Assembly: GCF_014646895.1 (NCBI RefSeq)
Contig: NZ_BMOD01000025.1
Location: 10,724 to 74,723, forward strand
DNA from: Deinococcus roseus
GTDB lineage: Bacteria; Deinococcota; Deinococci; Deinococcales; Deinococcaceae
Direction: 5' to 3'
Length of the DNA: 64,000 nt
The first letter of the stretch is position 1. Every line of letters starts with the position of its first letter. The notes below the pieces were generated by a model. The model was not told where the DNA came from and made no database searches. It saw only the letters and a list, made by a program, of their open reading frames with translations. Shown here piece by piece: positions 1 through 7,460 of the stretch. Both the position numbers and the translations under genes were made by a program.

Positions 1-2
1 GA

Positions 3-1451
3 CCCAACGCAGCCAAGGGACAGGTGATGGGTGGAGGCAGCGCCCAGATGAACGCCCACCGTCAGGTCTCCCCCCTTCAGGGGCTGCAGGCCGCACTGGG
101 TGAAAATCAGGTGTCTTACCACATCGGCTGCTACAACGACAAATTCCTGCCCGTGCACCAGGGGGGTTTTGACATTGCCTATCAGGAGCTGGGCTCAGAC
201 ACCGTGCTGGTCCAGGAACACCAGCCCCTCGGGGAAATCATGTGGTTCGGGTTGCCTGAAGGGGTGCCCAGGGCTTTTCAGGCAAAAATGACCTCCACCC
301 TCAGCATTCCCGAAGAGGGCCGCTTTGAACTCAGTCTGGCCAGCGCAGGCCTCACCCGCCTGTATGTGGATGGGGAACTGGTGGTCAACAACTGGGAAGA
401 TTACCGTCCTGGAGACACCTATTTCGGATTTGGCAGCGATGAGGCCAGAGGCGAAGCCACCCTGACTGCAGGTGAACACACCGTCCTGATCGAATACCGC
501 ACCCCGGAAGTGGCCCACGGTTTCGGGATCAGTGCCGTGCGTTTCGGGTTCCGCAAACCCCTTCCCGAAAACAGCATTGCAGAAGCCGCCCAGCTTGCTG
601 CAAAGGCAGATTACGCGGTGGTGTGCATTGGCACCAACGGCGAATGGGAAACCGAAGGCGTGGACCGCTGGGGTTTAGACCTCCCAGGTCAACAAGATGA
701 ACTGGTGCAGGCCGTGCTGCAACAGAATCCCAACACCATCGTGCTGCTGCAAACCGGAGGCCCCGTCCTGATGCCCTGGCTGAACCAGGCTCCTGCTGTG
801 CTGCAGGCCTGGTTTCCCGGCCAGGAAGCCGGACATGCCATTGCAGATGTGCTGCTGGGTCAGGCGGAACCCTCAGGACGCCTCCCCCAGACCTTCCCTG
901 CTCAGCTTTCAGACGATCCCACCCACCCTGAAACCCCGGACCTGCAATACCCCGGTGAAAACGGACACGTGGAATACCAGGAAGGCCTCTACATCGGGTA
1001 CCGCCATGTGGACAGGAAGGAACTCAGGCCCCTTTTCCCTTTCGGGCATGGTCTGGGTTACACCACCTTTGAACTTTCTGACCTGCAAGCAGATCCCACT
1101 GAACTGAATCCCGGAGACGCCCTCACTGTGACAGTCAAGGTGCAGAACACTGGCCAGAGACCCGGCCAGACCGTGGTGCAACTCTACGTCACAGACCAGC
1201 AAAGCACCCTGCAGCGCCCCGAAAAGGAACTCAAAGGGTTTGCCAAAGTCTCCCTGGAACCTGCAGAAAGCACCACCGTGCAACTGAAGCTGGACATGCG
1301 CTCTTTTGCCTTCTTCGATGACCAGCAGCAAGCCTGGGTGGCTGAAAAAGGCACCTTCCTCCTCAAAGCAGGCCAGAGCAGTGCCGACCTGCTCCTCTCC
1401 CTCCCTGTGCAACTCAACGCAGACTGGCTGGACAGCGTCCAGACGATCTGA
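3..1451 (+). CDS. GH3 family beta-glucosidase with PA14 insert, 5' end outside the window
   Basis: Glycoside hydrolase family 3, C-terminal portion; it probably hydrolyses beta-linked glucosides or oligosaccharides. The frame is open to the window edge and begins inside the second GH3 domain (PNAAKGQVMGGGSAQ), so the N-terminal TIM-barrel half lies upstream. A GTG at 24 is not a credible start for that reason. Visible parts, numbered from codon 24: a PA14-like carbohydrate-binding insert (about 40-175), resumed GH3 C-terminal domain with ADYAVVCIGTNGEWETEG and EYQEGLYIGYRHVD, the typical PFGHGLGYTTF motif near 345, and a fibronectin type III-like tail (about 365-465). Substrate cannot be set from this fragment. 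Confidence 0.9.
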   Translation, partial: PNAAKGQVMGGGSAQMNAHRQVSPLQGLQAALGENQVSYHIGCYNDKFLPVHQGGFDIAYQELGSDTVLVQEHQPLGEIMWFGLPEGVPRAFQAKMTSTLSIPEEGRFELSLASAGLTRLYVDGELVVNNWEDYRPGDTYFGFGSDEARGEATLTAGEHTVLIEYRTPEVAHGFGISAVRFGFRKPLPENSIAEAAQLAAKADYAVVCIGTNGEWETEGVDRWGLDLPGQQDELVQAVLQQNPNTIVLLQTGGPVLMPWLNQAPAVLQAWFPGQEAGHAIADVLLGQAEPSGRLPQTFPAQLSDDPTHPETPDLQYPGENGHVEYQEGLYIGYRHVDRKELRPLFPFGHGLGYTTFELSDLQADPTELNPGDALTVTVKVQNTGQRPGQTVVQLYVTDQQSTLQRPEKELKGFAKVSLEPAESTTVQLKLDMRSFAFFDDQQQAWVAEKGTFLLKAGQSSADLLLSLPVQLNADWLDSVQTI

Positions 1452-1471
1452 TTCCTCTTCCTCTTCAAAGG

Positions 1472-1510
1472 CCCCCGGGAAAGCTGTGTCCTCCAGCACC
1501 TCTCCGGGGG
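1472..1510 (+). terminator. Hairpin after the GH3 gene
   Basis: Arms CCCCCGG (1472-1478) and CCGGGGG (1504-1510) enclose a smaller GCTG/CAGC stem. It sits about 20 bases after the GH3 stop. There is no clear T-run, so termination is inferred from position and stem strength. Confidence 0.45.
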
Positions 1511-1568
1511 TTCTGATGTTCAGCCTCCCACGTGCACGTAAGGGCAGTGTGCCGGATCGGATTCGGCT

Positions 1569-1602
1569 TTGCGCAAAATTTCATTGATTATAATGTTTGC
1601 AG
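1569..1602 (+). promoter_or_regulatory. Leaderless promoter of the first ArsR gene
   Basis: A perfect TATAAT -10 hexamer lies at 1589-1594, only 8 bases before the ATG at 1603. A TTGCGC at 1569 could be a poor -35 with a short spacer. With no room for a Shine-Dalgarno sequence, the transcript should start at or very near the start codon, as is common in Deinococcus. The same arrangement recurs at 1974 and 2904. Confidence 0.65.
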
Positions 1603-1929
1603 ATGGACAGTCCCCTGCACCGCTACAAAGCCGAATTCTTCAAAACCCTGGGTCACCCCCTCAGGCTCGCCATCCTGGATGCCCTCAGAGAAGGCGAGCT
1701 GTCTGTGGGTGAATTGCAGCAACGGCTTGATGTGGACCAGAGCAGCTTGTCCCAGCACCTGGCGAAGTTGCGCACCTTCAATTTCGTGACGTCCCGCAAG
1801 GAAGGCACCCTGGTGCACTACCACGTGCATGACCAGGAGGTGTACGGTTTTCTGGATCTGGCCCGCAGCATTTATGAACGTCAGTTGCTGCAATCCAGCC
1901 AGTTGCTTCAGCAATTGCAGCAGGGTTGA
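1603..1929 (+). CDS. ArsR/SmtB-type winged-helix repressor
   Basis: Small dimeric DNA-binding repressor of 108 residues. The ArsR signature is clear: YKAEFFKTLGHPLRLAILDAL in helices 1-2, then the helix-turn-helix LDVDQSSLSQHLAKLRT, then a beta-wing (SRKEGTLVHYHV). It has no cysteine and no obvious alpha-3N or alpha-5 metal site, so a metal sensor role is not supported. I chose ATG 1603 over the upstream TTG at 1597 because TATAAT ends 8 bases before it. It is about 60% similar to the ArsR protein at 2918, including the C-terminal FLDLARSIY, so the two are paralogues and may share operators. The ligand is unknown. Confidence 0.9.
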   Translation: MDSPLHRYKAEFFKTLGHPLRLAILDALREGELSVGELQQRLDVDQSSLSQHLAKLRTFNFVTSRKEGTLVHYHVHDQEVYGFLDLARSIYERQLLQSSQLLQQLQQG

Positions 1930-1963
1930 TCTTTGATGGTGGGCTTTGTCCCTGGCTCAATAG

Positions 1964-1987
1964 ATTAGAAAAGTATAATATTAGAAT
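1964..1987 (+). promoter_or_regulatory. Leaderless promoter with ATTAGAA boxes
   Basis: TATAAT at 1974-1979 lies 8 bases before the GTG start at 1988. It is flanked by two copies of ATTAGAA (1964-1970 and 1980-1986). The same ATATTAGAAT string occurs in the operator of the second ArsR gene (2884-2893), suggesting that one or both ArsR paralogues also control this promoter. Confidence 0.5.
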
Positions 1988-2242
1988 GTGATCATTAAAG
2001 AATCAAGGTTGTACACTGTGCTGGTTTTCCTGGATGTGAATGGAACCCACACCTACAAACCCTTCACCCTACACAGCGAAAACAGCATCCAGGCCCAGGA
2101 TGAAGCCCTGAAACGCATCCAGACCCAACACCCCAACGCCCACCTGAACATCACCTGCATCTGCCTGCAAGACCATCCCAACGAACACAGCGCACAGGGC
2201 TGGTTTCACACATGGACCCCTCACCTGACCCAACAACCCTGA
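1988..2242 (+). CDS. Small hypothetical protein (84 aa)
   Basis: Unrecognised 84-residue protein starting at GTG 1988. The start is supported by the leaderless promoter just upstream (TATAAT 1974-1979). The N-terminal half reads like a small beta-alpha fold (LYTVLVFLDVNGTHTYKPF, then a helix around EALKRIQTQHP). Two cysteines (CIC) and several histidines near the C-terminus could bind metal, but no known motif is present. It lies between two ArsR genes and shares their AT-rich promoter type, so it may belong to their regulon. No signal peptide or membrane segment. Confidence 0.6.
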   Translation: MIIKESRLYTVLVFLDVNGTHTYKPFTLHSENSIQAQDEALKRIQTQHPNAHLNITCICLQDHPNEHSAQGWFHTWTPHLTQQP

Positions 2243-2883
2243 AACGCATTGCTCCAGTCATCCATAAACCCATGACCAGACCCCAAGGGGCCTTGCTGTA
2301 CCCCCACGTTGTCTCTCATGTGGGCTGTGGGTCACAGGGCGTGGTAGGCGTCCGTCAGGCATTTCATCAGGTGGGCGTGTCCTGGATGGGTGTCTGGAGA
2401 TGCTTTTGGGCTACACGGAGGCAGCGCAGGCAGTGGCGTTTGTGCTGGGCGTATTCTGTGAGGGTGCACCTTTTCGTAGTGGGGGATGCCCCCGATATCC
2501 ACGCCCTTTCACGACCCGAAACAGCAGCGATTCACAAGACAGCAGCACCAGACGCCGTTCTGACAGGCTCTCCTGTCGAGGATCTTCTGACATGCACAGC
2601 AGGACTGTTATGGAGGTTCACTGTACTGCACTGGGTTTCCAGCCAATTCGGACCCCACCCACCTTGCCCTTCAGGGACGCCCTCAGGCAAAGTCACCCCG
2701 GTGGGAACCCCATGGGTCAGGTCGCCTCGGGTGTGGTTGTGCCCTGTGAAGTCAGGGCAGTGCCCTTTTGGTCCTTGGGGATGCCGGTGGTTGATGCTGG
2801 TCCTGATGGGATTGACTGTCCAGGTCGAAGACACACCAGGCAAAGCTTTTGATGCTTTGCTGTTGATTCACTCATTTTTTTAC
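2243..2883. other. 640-bp stretch without an intact gene
   Basis: Open frames here (for example 2212-2898 and 2400-2852 on the plus strand) encode low-complexity products with no family resemblance and no Shine-Dalgarno. The only gene-like signal is a frameshifted minus-strand reading at 2332-2523, listed separately. The rest shows nothing I can support. Confidence 0.5.
2332..2523 (-). pseudogene. Frameshifted small gene with His/Cys-rich segment
   Basis: Read on the minus strand, one frame gives a natural-looking segment TEYAQHKRHCLRCLRVAQKH. After a shift of frame near 2380 it continues as SPDTHPGHAHLMKCLTDAYHAL and stops at 2332. Neither part has a good start codon. The HxxxxHCxxC spacing resembles a small zinc-binding protein. 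I infer a decayed small gene; the family is not recognised. Confidence 0.3.
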
Positions 2884-2919
2884 ATATTAGAATATTAAAT
2901 ATTTATAATATTTTAATAT
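2884..2919 (+). promoter_or_regulatory. Palindromic ArsR operator over a leaderless promoter
   Basis: Inverted repeat ATATTAGAATATT (2884-2896) / AATATTTTAATAT (2907-2919), 12 of 13 positions symmetric, spacer 10 bp. It covers the -10 TATAAT (2904-2909) and runs into the ATG at 2918. ArsR proteins bind AT-rich inverted repeats of this kind, so autorepression of the arsR-sulP operon is the natural reading. The extreme AT content contrasts with the GC-rich surroundings. Confidence 0.75.
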
Positions 2920-3265
2920 GGAGCCTGAACTGCATCAGTACAAAGCTGAATTCTTCAAAACCCTGGGGCATCCCCTGAGGCTCGCCATCCTCGACCAGCT
3001 CCGCAAAGGCAGCCAGACGGTCACCGAACTGCAAAACCAACTGCACGTCGACCAGAGCAGCCTCAGCCAGCAACTCAGCAAACTCCGACAGCAAAACTTC
3101 ATCCACGCCCGCAAAGACGGCACCACCGTGCATTACCAGGTGGAAGACAGGGACATCTACACCTTCCTCGACCTCGCCAGAAGCATCTACCAGCGGCAAA
3201 TCCACCGCAGCAGCCAGATCCTGCAGCACCTCCAGCAATCCATGGCATCCAGGGAAGAACCATGA
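2918..3265 (+). CDS. ArsR/SmtB-type repressor, first gene of the sulP operon
   Basis: 115-residue winged-helix repressor. ArsR hallmarks: LHQYKAEFFKTLGHPLRLAIL, helix-turn-helix LHVDQSSLSQQLSKLRQQ, beta-wing ARKDGTTVHYQV. No cysteines, so it is not a thiol or arsenite sensor of the usual type, and it lacks the DxH...HxxE alpha-5 zinc site. ATG 2918 follows TATAAT by 8 bases (leaderless). Its stop overlaps the start of the SulP transporter (ATGA, 3262-3265), so the two proteins are translationally coupled, and the repressor very likely controls the transporter through the palindrome that spans its own start. Confidence 0.92.
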   Translation: MEPELHQYKAEFFKTLGHPLRLAILDQLRKGSQTVTELQNQLHVDQSSLSQQLSKLRQQNFIHARKDGTTVHYQVEDRDIYTFLDLARSIYQRQIHRSSQILQHLQQSMASREEP

Positions 3266-4950
3266 ACACCACCAAACGTGCTTTTCAGCATCCCCTCAAT
3301 CCCCTGCCCGCCTGGAAGAAAGAATTCCAGCATTACACTCCCACCCACCTCCAGCAAGACCTGCTCGCAGGCCTCACCGTCGCCGTGGTTGCCCTGCCCC
3401 TCGCCCTGGCCTTCGGGGTCACCAGCGGAGCAGGTGCCGCAGCCGGACTCTTCACCGCCATCATCGCTGGACTGCTGGCCAGCCTGTTCGGAGGAAGCCG
3501 CTACCAGATCACTGGACCCACCGGAGCCATGACCGTGGTGCTCATCCCCGTGATTGCCCAGTACGGACTGGAAAAAGTCTTCGTGGTTGGCCTGCTCGCC
3601 GGAGCGATGGTCACCCTCATGGGCATCCTGAAACTTGGACGGGTGGTGCACCTGATTCCCTGGCCGGTGATCACTGGATTCACCAACGGCATCGCCATCA
3701 TCATTTTCTTGCAGCAACTCCCCAACTTCCTCGGGCTTCCCCCCTCGCACAGCGAAAGCAACATCCTCCTCACCAGCACCCACCTGATTCAGGCTTACCT
3801 GCAGCACCCCAACTTCCTCCCCCCCCTCACGGCCCTGGTCACCATGGCCATCATGCTGTTCTGGCCCCGCATCACCAAAAAAATTCCCGGCAGCATCATC
3901 GCGCTGGTGCTGGTGACCAGCACCAGCGTGCTGCAACACCACACCCTGCCCCGCATCGGGGAGATCCCCCACGGGTTGCCCACCCCGCACCTGCCCAGCC
4001 TTCCATTTCAGGACCTCGGAACCCTGTTCAGTGCAGCGCTGGCCATTGCGGTGCTCAGCGCCCTGGAAAGCCTGCTCTCGGCCGTGGTGGCAGATGGCAT
4101 GACCCTCAAAGACCGACATGACCCGGACCGGGAACTCATCGGACAGGGCATCGCCAACCTGGTCACCCCCATCTTCGGAGGCATCCCCTCCACCGGAGCC
4201 ATCGCCCGCACCGCCGTGGGGGTCAAAAGTGGCGCACACACCCGACTCACCGGCATTTTCCACGCCCTGTTCCTGTTGCTCATTGTGTTGCTGCTCGGAC
4301 ACTATGCCGCCAGCATCCCGCTGGCGGTGCTCGCTGGCATCCTGATGGTCACCGCCTACCGCATGCTGGAATTTGAGGCCATCAAAACCCTGCTGAAAAG
4401 CACCCGCAGTGACCTCAGCACCATGCTGATCACCACGCTGGTCACGGTGATGTTTGACCTGATCCTGGCCATTGAAGTGGGATTGCTCATTGCAGGGGTG
4501 CTGTTCATCCAGCGCATGATCCAGAGCCACACCTTCGAATCCATCGACCTCACCGAAAACACCCCCCTGGACCTGGAACATGACCCGCACCTCCTGAAAC
4601 GCAGGGTGCTGGCCTACCGGGTGGAAGGCCCACTGTTCTTCGGGGTGGCTGGTCGTTTCCTGGAAAACCTCACCAGCCTCAGCAGCATCGACGTTGTGAT
4701 CCTGCGCATGCGGCGCGTCAAAACCCTTGATGCCAGTGCCGCACACGCCCTGGAGGCCATCTTGCATGAATTGCACGGGAGGGGCATCACCCTGATGTTC
4801 TCCGGGCTTCAAAACCAACCCCGCATCCTGCTGGTGAACATGGGCCTGTATGACGTGCTCACCAGACATGGCCACCATGATTTCACCAGCACAGACCAGG
4901 CCATCACGCACGCCTGGACGCATGTAAAACGCAACCAGGAGGCCCAATGA
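3262..4950 (+). CDS. SulP-family anion transporter with STAS domain
   Basis: 562-residue inner-membrane transporter of the SulP/SLC26 family, which moves sulfate, bicarbonate or other anions with H+ or Na+. Evidence: multiple hydrophobic segments from about residue 30 to 420, family motifs LAFGVTSGAGAAAGLFTAI, GGSRYQITGPTGAMTVVL and GQGIANLVTPIFGGIPSTGAIARTA (split here at 20 or fewer residues when compared), and a cytoplasmic STAS domain at about 445-550 (RMRRVKTLDASAAHALEAIL). The start overlaps the arsR stop by 4 bases. Control by an ArsR-type repressor without cysteines does not reveal the substrate, so sulfate versus bicarbonate stays open. Confidence 0.93.
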   Translation: MNTTKRAFQHPLNPLPAWKKEFQHYTPTHLQQDLLAGLTVAVVALPLALAFGVTSGAGAAAGLFTAIIAGLLASLFGGSRYQITGPTGAMTVVLIPVIAQYGLEKVFVVGLLAGAMVTLMGILKLGRVVHLIPWPVITGFTNGIAIIIFLQQLPNFLGLPPSHSESNILLTSTHLIQAYLQHPNFLPPLTALVTMAIMLFWPRITKKIPGSIIALVLVTSTSVLQHHTLPRIGEIPHGLPTPHLPSLPFQDLGTLFSAALAIAVLSALESLLSAVVADGMTLKDRHDPDRELIGQGIANLVTPIFGGIPSTGAIARTAVGVKSGAHTRLTGIFHALFLLLIVLLLGHYAASIPLAVLAGILMVTAYRMLEFEAIKTLLKSTRSDLSTMLITTLVTVMFDLILAIEVGLLIAGVLFIQRMIQSHTFESIDLTENTPLDLEHDPHLLKRRVLAYRVEGPLFFGVAGRFLENLTSLSSIDVVILRMRRVKTLDASAAHALEAILHELHGRGITLMFSGLQNQPRILLVNMGLYDVLTRHGHHDFTSTDQAITHAWTHVKRNQEAQ

Positions 4951-4969
4951 ACCGCATGGAATTCACCCT

Positions 4970-5074
4970 GAGTGGGGCACCATCAAGAACCATGTGCAGG
5001 AGCTTCTGGTGCAACTGTCTGCCAGTGACCACACCCAGGCGGCAGTGAAGGCCGTGCGCAGTGGCCTGCTGTGA
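4970..5074 (+). pseudogene. Remnant of a NarL/LuxR-type response regulator (C-terminal HTH)
   Basis: A frame just after sulP reads EWGTIKNHVQELLVQLSASD and goes on HTQAAVKAVRSGLL before TGA. This matches the last two helices of the LuxR/NarL DNA-binding domain (GTVKNHV...LGVSDRTQAAL...GLV). Nothing of the receiver domain or the first HTH helix remains upstream, where sulP ends at 4950. It is therefore a truncated relic, not an expressed gene. Confidence 0.7.
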
Positions 5075-5264
5075 GAGAACAGGGCAAGCTGCAAAGCTGC
5101 TGGACTGGGGTCTGAAGCGCTACCCTCGGACAGGCTTCTGGATTTCTATCAGTTTTCTGTCAGGATTCTCAATTTGACTTCAGTCCCTCTCAGACGAAAT
5201 TCAGTGCCCCATTTTAAAGTGGGTTCAGGAAAGGTATAGGGGAATCTCCCCGGGAGGTGATGCC

Positions 5265-5381
5265 ATGTTGTTCTTGATTGGCGCCCTGATGTTGCTGCTG
5301 GCAAAATGCATCACCCCCGTCCAGAGCAGGCTGGCTGCACCCGCTTCAAGGTGGGTGCAGCAGCAGATTCGCAGCTTTTAA
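5265..5381 (+). CDS. Possible 38-aa single-pass membrane protein
   Basis: Short frame MLFLIGALMLLLAKCITPVQ followed by a basic tail ending QQIRSF. The first 15 residues form one hydrophobic segment; the rest is amphipathic. A good ribosome-binding site GGGAGGTGA lies at 5252-5260, 4 bases before the ATG, and a strong terminator follows at 5425. A TATAGG hexamer at 5235 could be its -10. It is too short for a family assignment. The combination of RBS, hydrophobic start and terminator makes it a credible small gene. Confidence 0.5.
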   Translation: MLFLIGALMLLLAKCITPVQSRLAAPASRWVQQQIRSF

Positions 5382-5424
5382 ACTCCCACACTGAACAAAA
5401 CCTCTCAAAAAACAATAAAAGTCA

Positions 5425-5452
5425 CGCAGGGCATCCCCTGCGGTTTTCTTTT
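5425..5452 (+). terminator. Intrinsic terminator after the 38-aa gene
   Basis: Perfect 7-bp stem CGCAGGG (5425-5431) / CCCTGCG (5436-5442) with a 4-base loop, followed by GTTTTCTTTT. An A-rich run lies just upstream, so it could also work in the other direction. Confidence 0.8.
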
Positions 5453-5498
5453 GGATGCAGTTGGAGTGTCTGGAAGAGCAAAGTCAGTGCATTGTCAG

Positions 5499-5528
5499 GG
5501 CCAGCCACTGCTGGCCTTTTTGTTGTTT
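5499..5528 (+). terminator. Intrinsic terminator
   Basis: Perfect 7-bp stem GGCCAGC (5499-5505) / GCTGGCC (5510-5516), loop CACT, followed by TTTTTGTTGTTT. It lies directly before the left copy of the 127-bp repeat and would shield what follows from upstream transcription. Confidence 0.85.
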
Positions 5529-5655
5529 GGGCTTCTTCAACCAGTCATGACAAAACGCACGCTAGCAGGAGACTAAATACAGGTTTTTTCTGTCTGGCAC
5601 GAGACATTTCGATTTTCCGTATGCCGCTTTCAGAGTGGTCATTCTGGGTTGAAGA
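5529..5655 (+). repeat. MITE-like repeat, left copy (127 bp)
   Basis: Matches the reverse complement of 6424-6590 with one mismatch, apart from two extra 20-bp units there. The copy itself ends in TCTTCAACC (5534-5542) and GGTTGAAGA (5647-5655), an imperfect terminal inverted repeat of about 22 bp. It has no credible coding capacity. Terminal inverted repeats plus small size fit a miniature transposable element. I found no target-site duplication. Confidence 0.75.
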
Positions 5656-5782
5656 TGTTGACAAGAAACGCCGCCTACTCATGAAACACCTGCATCCCAA
5701 TGTTTAAACTGGTATCTTCCTAAGACTGGTTTCTTGTTCGATCAAAGACGGACCAGCCACCTTAGAGGTTCAAGGAGATCCC

Positions 5783-6391
5783 ATGTTCAATCGTCTCGTA
5801 TTCCTGATCGCTGCAAGCCTTCTGGCCTGCACAGCCAGTGCTGAAACCTGGACATTTAAAGGTCAGATCGTCGAATGGCCCGCAGGTAAAACCGGAGTCC
5901 TGAAAATGTATCCTGGAGCAGACCTGCGCTACATTCCCGTCGGAGCCATTTCACTGCTTGAAACCCAGATTGACAGTAAAGGCCAATTTATCCTGACCCT
6001 TCCTAAAGAGGGGATTAAAGCCACTCTGACAAAAGAATTTCTCTTGCTGGGAGACCCCAAGACCTGTCAACATCAAAGTAAATCACAGGCGGTGAGGGTG
6101 GTTCCCATGACCTTTGTGATCTTCAACAGCAAAGGCCAGAACATTGACAACCTGGAGATCAGCATTCCAGGAGACCCCCCACAGACGCTCTCCGTTTTTT
6201 ATGCTTCTCAAAGCGCCAATCTTTCAGCTGTCTGTGGTGTGGATAGATCCATGGTGTTGAGTGTGCAGATTAAGACGGGCTGGAACCTTCTGATATTGAA
6301 GCAAAACAGCAGCGGAGTCATGCTGAACTCTGTCAAACAACTGCCTGAGGGCGTGATCTGGGAATCAACTCTACATTTGAAGTACCTCTGA
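5783..6391 (+). CDS. Hypothetical exported protein or lipoprotein (202 aa)
   Basis: Begins with a clear export signal, MFNRLVFLIAASLLACTASA: a basic n-region, a hydrophobic core, and either a lipobox-like LLAC at 13-16 or an AxA signal-peptidase site (ASA/ET) at about 20. The mature part is beta-rich and matches no family I recognise. Start ATG 5783 has an AGGAG ribosome-binding site. The gene lies between two inverted copies of a MITE-like repeat, so it may have been acquired or may be mobile as a unit. Three cysteines remain in the mature chain. Function unknown. Confidence 0.7.
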   Translation: MFNRLVFLIAASLLACTASAETWTFKGQIVEWPAGKTGVLKMYPGADLRYIPVGAISLLETQIDSKGQFILTLPKEGIKATLTKEFLLLGDPKTCQHQSKSQAVRVVPMTFVIFNSKGQNIDNLEISIPGDPPQTLSVFYASQSANLSAVCGVDRSMVLSVQIKTGWNLLILKQNSSGVMLNSVKQLPEGVIWESTLHLKYL

Positions 6392-6423
6392 TAAGGCCAA
6401 CCTGGAGCAGGAATGGCAGGCAC

Positions 6424-6590
6424 TCTTCAACCCAGAATGACCACTCTGAAACCAGAATGACCACTCTGAAACCAGAATGACCACTCTGAAAGCGGCATAC
6501 GGAAAATCGAAATGTCTCGTGGCAGACAGAAAAAACCTGTATTTAGTCTCCTGCTAGCGTGCGTTTTGTCATGACTGGTTGAAGAAGCCC
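6424..6590 (-). repeat. MITE-like repeat, right copy (167 bp) with a triplicated 20-bp end
   Basis: Inverted copy of 5529-5655. It is 40 bp longer because the 20-bp unit CCAGAATGACCACTCTGAAA occurs three times in a row (6432-6491) where the left copy has one. Its outer end abuts the aldo-keto reductase remnant in the middle of a codon run (PLVMG), so the insertion or a later rearrangement disrupted that gene. Confidence 0.75.
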
Positions 6591-6745
6591 ATGACCAGCG
6601 GTCCCCGGCACAAACTGGCCAGATTTGCTTCCTCGCACAGCTGCAGCATGGCAGGGTTGTCTTCAAAGAGGTTTAGCTGCTGCTGGACGGCACTGCAATT
6701 CAAGCGCACACTGAAACGCTGCGCACGCTCCACATCGTCGGTGCT
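6591..6745 (-). pseudogene. Aldo-keto reductase remnant
   Basis: The minus strand reads STDDVERAQRFSVRLNCSAV, then QQQLNLFEDNPAMLQLCEEA and NLASLCRGPLVMG. This corresponds to the central part of aldo-keto reductases (STDDPERA, QHxLNxFxxxPxMLxLCE, xLAxxxRxPLxMGLLTGK). It has no start, lies out of frame with the MerR remnant before it, and is cut by the MITE-like repeat at 6590. It is a relic of about 50 codons. Confidence 0.7.
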
Positions 6746-7011
6746 CCTGCTGTTCCTGCAGCAGACCGGAAAGTTGTGGGGCGTGCCAGGACCTCAGGGC
6801 TTCTTTGATGTCGTCCAGGGACATGTTGAAATCCCTGAGCAAAATGATCTGCCGGGCTTCTTCCAGCTGGCTGAGGGTTGTAGTAGTGGTACCCGCTGTG
6901 GGGGTCGGTGTGCACCGGGCGCAAGAGGCCCTGCTCGGCGTAGATCTGCAGGGCTTTGCGGGTCAGGCGGGCAATCTGTGGGAATCGGCCACTGGGAATC
7001 AGGTCACGCAT
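6746..7011 (-). pseudogene. MerR-family regulator remnant, frameshifted
   Basis: Start ATG at 7011, preceded by GAGAAGAGG. It reads MRDLIPSGRFPQIARLTRKA, then LQIYAEQGLLRPVHTDPHSG and YHYYN, a MerR winged-helix. One extra C in the run near 6875 shifts the frame, and the next frame continues LSQLEEARQIILLRDFNMSL, DDIKEALRSW. The effector domain is absent: the reading joins an aldo-keto reductase fragment at about 6745. The gene is therefore broken by both a frameshift and a fusion deletion. Confidence 0.75.
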
Positions 7012-7460
7012 CCTCTTCTCTGCTGAAAGCAGGGTAATCCTGGCCCCGGGGGCCAGCACAAGGGGTCAGGATACAGCTTCAACGCAGCAAAAGTTTACAG
7101 TTCCTCAGCATCCAGGTCGCGCAGGAGGGTGTATTGGTTCAGCAAGTGTTGCTGCACCTCAACCATCTGCAGCAACTTGAATACCAAATAGATACTTATT
7201 TCACGAACTTCAACCAACCCTACCCCCCTCACCCTTCCCTTCTTTTTCCATGTGTTTTTGACCCTCTTTTTCCCCTTCCCTTTTCCAGCTTTTTTCCCTT
7301 GCTTTTTCATTTCTTTGCTGTTGCCACAGCTTCAGCTCTGGGCAATAAGCAGCTTGCGGAATTGTGGAAGGGCTCAGCCCAGCAAGACAACAGGGAAGTT
7401 TCCCTGCTGGGCATGACCTTGTGGGTCAGGTTTCCGTTCTGCTCGGCTGCATTGACTGGG
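7012..7460. other. Gene-free stretch with a polypyrimidine tract
   Basis: No intact gene. Positions 7222-7320 are almost purely C and T on the plus strand. On the minus strand a 23-codon frame ends at 7098 (MVEVQQHLLNQYTLLRDLDA...), preceded by AT-rich GTATCTATTTGGTATTC, which could be the promoter and start of a lost gene. A bulged hairpin with arms GCCCAGCA (7377) and TGCTGGGC (7405) may terminate the MBL gene that reads in from the right. Confidence 0.4.

Noticed and set aside
2212..2898. 228-codon plus-strand frame after the 84-aa gene
   Set aside because: Tryptophan- and cysteine-rich composition, no ribosome-binding site, no family, and it overlaps a more natural-looking minus-strand remnant.
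5306..5707. 133-codon frame over the terminators and the left repeat
   Set aside because: It crosses two terminator hairpins and most of a non-coding repeat; the same sequence appears as a minus-strand frame at 6427-6666 because the repeat is copied.
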